Origin: Hyphomicrobiaceae bacterium UBA2767
Lineage (GTDB): Bacteria > Pseudomonadota > Alphaproteobacteria > Rhizobiales > Methyloligellaceae
Direction of reading: 5' to 3'
Length of the DNA stretch: 6,502 nt
NCBI GenBank assembly: GCA_002352635.1
Contig: DEIT01000068.1
Location: 34,145-40,646, forward strand
Shown here in pieces: positions 5,930 to 6,502 of this stretch; position 1 is the first letter of the stretch; the number at the start of each line of letters is the position of its first letter. The notes below the pieces were generated by a model. The model saw only the letters and a list, made by a program, of their open reading frames with translations, ran no database searches and was not told the origin of the DNA. The position numbers and the translations under genes were made by a program.

Positions 5930-5955
5930 GAAGCCTCGCTATACTTTCAGGCTTC
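5930..5955. repeat. Perfect 7-bp inverted repeat upstream of the dehydrogenase
   Basis: GAAGCCT (5930-5936) and AGGCTTC (5949-5955) are exact inverted copies separated by 12 bases. The spacing between half-site centres is 19 bp. A TATACT hexamer (5940-5945) lies inside the loop and could be a -10 box for the downstream gene, although the matching -35 position (around 5917-5922) is poor. No T-run follows on either strand, so an intrinsic terminator for the DUF1989 gene is less likely than an operator-like site. Confidence 0.4.
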
Positions 5956-6011
5956 AAAACACAAATCCCGCCTCCCCCGCAATCAACGCATCAGAAACGG
6001 ACTGAAAATCA

Positions 6012-6502
6012 ATGACGACAAAACCCGATGTCCTTGTGCTCGTTCCCAGCCGACCCGATCAGATGGAAATGCTCAAGGAAGCCTACACACTCCATCGCCA
6101 CGACAAAGCGGAAGACCGGGACGCCCTGGTCGACGAGATAGGCGACAAGATCCGCGGTGTCGTGACTATGGGCACCAAAGGCTTCTCCACGGAATTACTG
6201 GAGCGACTGCCCAATCTGGAGATTGTTGCCGTTGGCAGCGTCGGTTACGACACAATTGACACCGAGGGTTGCGCGGCACGCGAGATACCGGTCACCAACA
6301 CCCCCGACGTGCTGACAAATGATGTCGCCGACCTGGCGATGGCGCTGACATTCGACATCGTTCGAGGGTATTCACGCGGCGAACGGTATGTGCGTGATGG
6401 CCGATGGAGAGATGAAGGCATGATGGCGCTGACCACAACCATGACGGGCAAGACAATGGGCATTGTCGGCTTTGGCCGGATCGGCAAAGCCATTGCCCGG
6501 CG
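6012..6502 (+). CDS. D-2-hydroxyacid dehydrogenase, 3' end missing
   Basis: This is the N-terminal half of an NAD(P)-dependent D-isomer-specific 2-hydroxyacid dehydrogenase. It begins at the ATG at 6012 and runs open off the right edge after 163 complete codons; the family is usually 310-330 residues. The N-terminal substrate-domain segment VAVGSVGYDTID (72-83) and the hinge region VTNTPDVLTNDVADLAMAL (94-112) are diagnostic. IVGFGRIGKAIAR (151-163) is the dinucleotide-binding GxGxxG motif at the start of the Rossmann domain. The YVRDGRW segment (126-132) resembles glyoxylate/hydroxypyruvate reductases, so that activity is a reasonable guess. The catalytic Arg, Glu and His lie beyond the window and cannot be checked. 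Only a weak ACGGA precedes the start. It follows the DUF1989 gene by 96 bp on the same strand. The two may be co-transcribed, or the inverted repeat between them may mark a separate promoter. Confidence 0.88.
   Translation, partial: MTTKPDVLVLVPSRPDQMEMLKEAYTLHRHDKAEDRDALVDEIGDKIRGVVTMGTKGFSTELLERLPNLEIVAVGSVGYDTIDTEGCAAREIPVTNTPDVLTNDVADLAMALTFDIVRGYSRGERYVRDGRWRDEGMMALTTTMTGKTMGIVGFGRIGKAIAR

Overview
The window looks like a piece of a proteobacterial chromosome, most likely alphaproteobacterial. The reasons are moderately high GC, tight minus-strand gene packing, a diheme SoxA with its partner SoxX, and protein sequences resembling alphaproteobacterial members of their families. This placement is by eye and no species is claimed. 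All genes appear intact apart from the two cut by the window edges. No tRNA, rRNA, CRISPR array, insertion sequence or phage gene was seen.

Layout. At the left edge (1-639, plus strand) is the C-terminal three quarters of a fumarylacetoacetate hydrolase (FAH)-family enzyme. It converges on thiD with one base between the stop codons. From 5203 back to 641 runs a colinear minus-strand block of six genes, in transcription order rpe, gph, soxX, soxA, ccdA (soxV-like) and thiD. On the far side of a 97-bp divergent intergenic region, the plus strand carries a stand-alone DUF1989 (urea-carboxylase-associated type) gene at 5301-5915. It is followed by the N-terminal half of a D-2-hydroxyacid dehydrogenase, from 6012 to the right edge. 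No gene-free stretch reaches 300 bases; the longest is 2231-2389, between soxA and ccdA.

How the genes may work together. rpe and gph form a sugar-phosphate and phosphoglycolate salvage pair, also seen in cbb (Calvin cycle) operons as cbbE-cbbZ. SoxX and SoxA form the periplasmic c-type cytochrome that attaches thiosulfate sulfur to the SoxY carrier. They sit directly next to each other with an ATGA stop/start overlap and no soxYZ between them. CcdA would bring reducing power across the membrane for cytochrome c maturation and, like SoxV, possibly for the Sox system. thiD makes the pyrimidine part of thiamine. The dehydrogenase may act on glyoxylate or hydroxypyruvate, which would relate metabolically to the Gph product glycolate. 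The DUF1989 protein belongs to a family that includes guanidine and urea nitrogen enzymes, but no carboxylase is visible here.

The points most worth a second look are the minimal soxXA-ccdA arrangement without soxYZ or soxB, a small hairpin with a U-tract separating gph from soxX, the symmetrical elements in the rpe/DUF1989 divergent region, and the orphan DUF1989 gene. No clearly new multi-gene system was identified.
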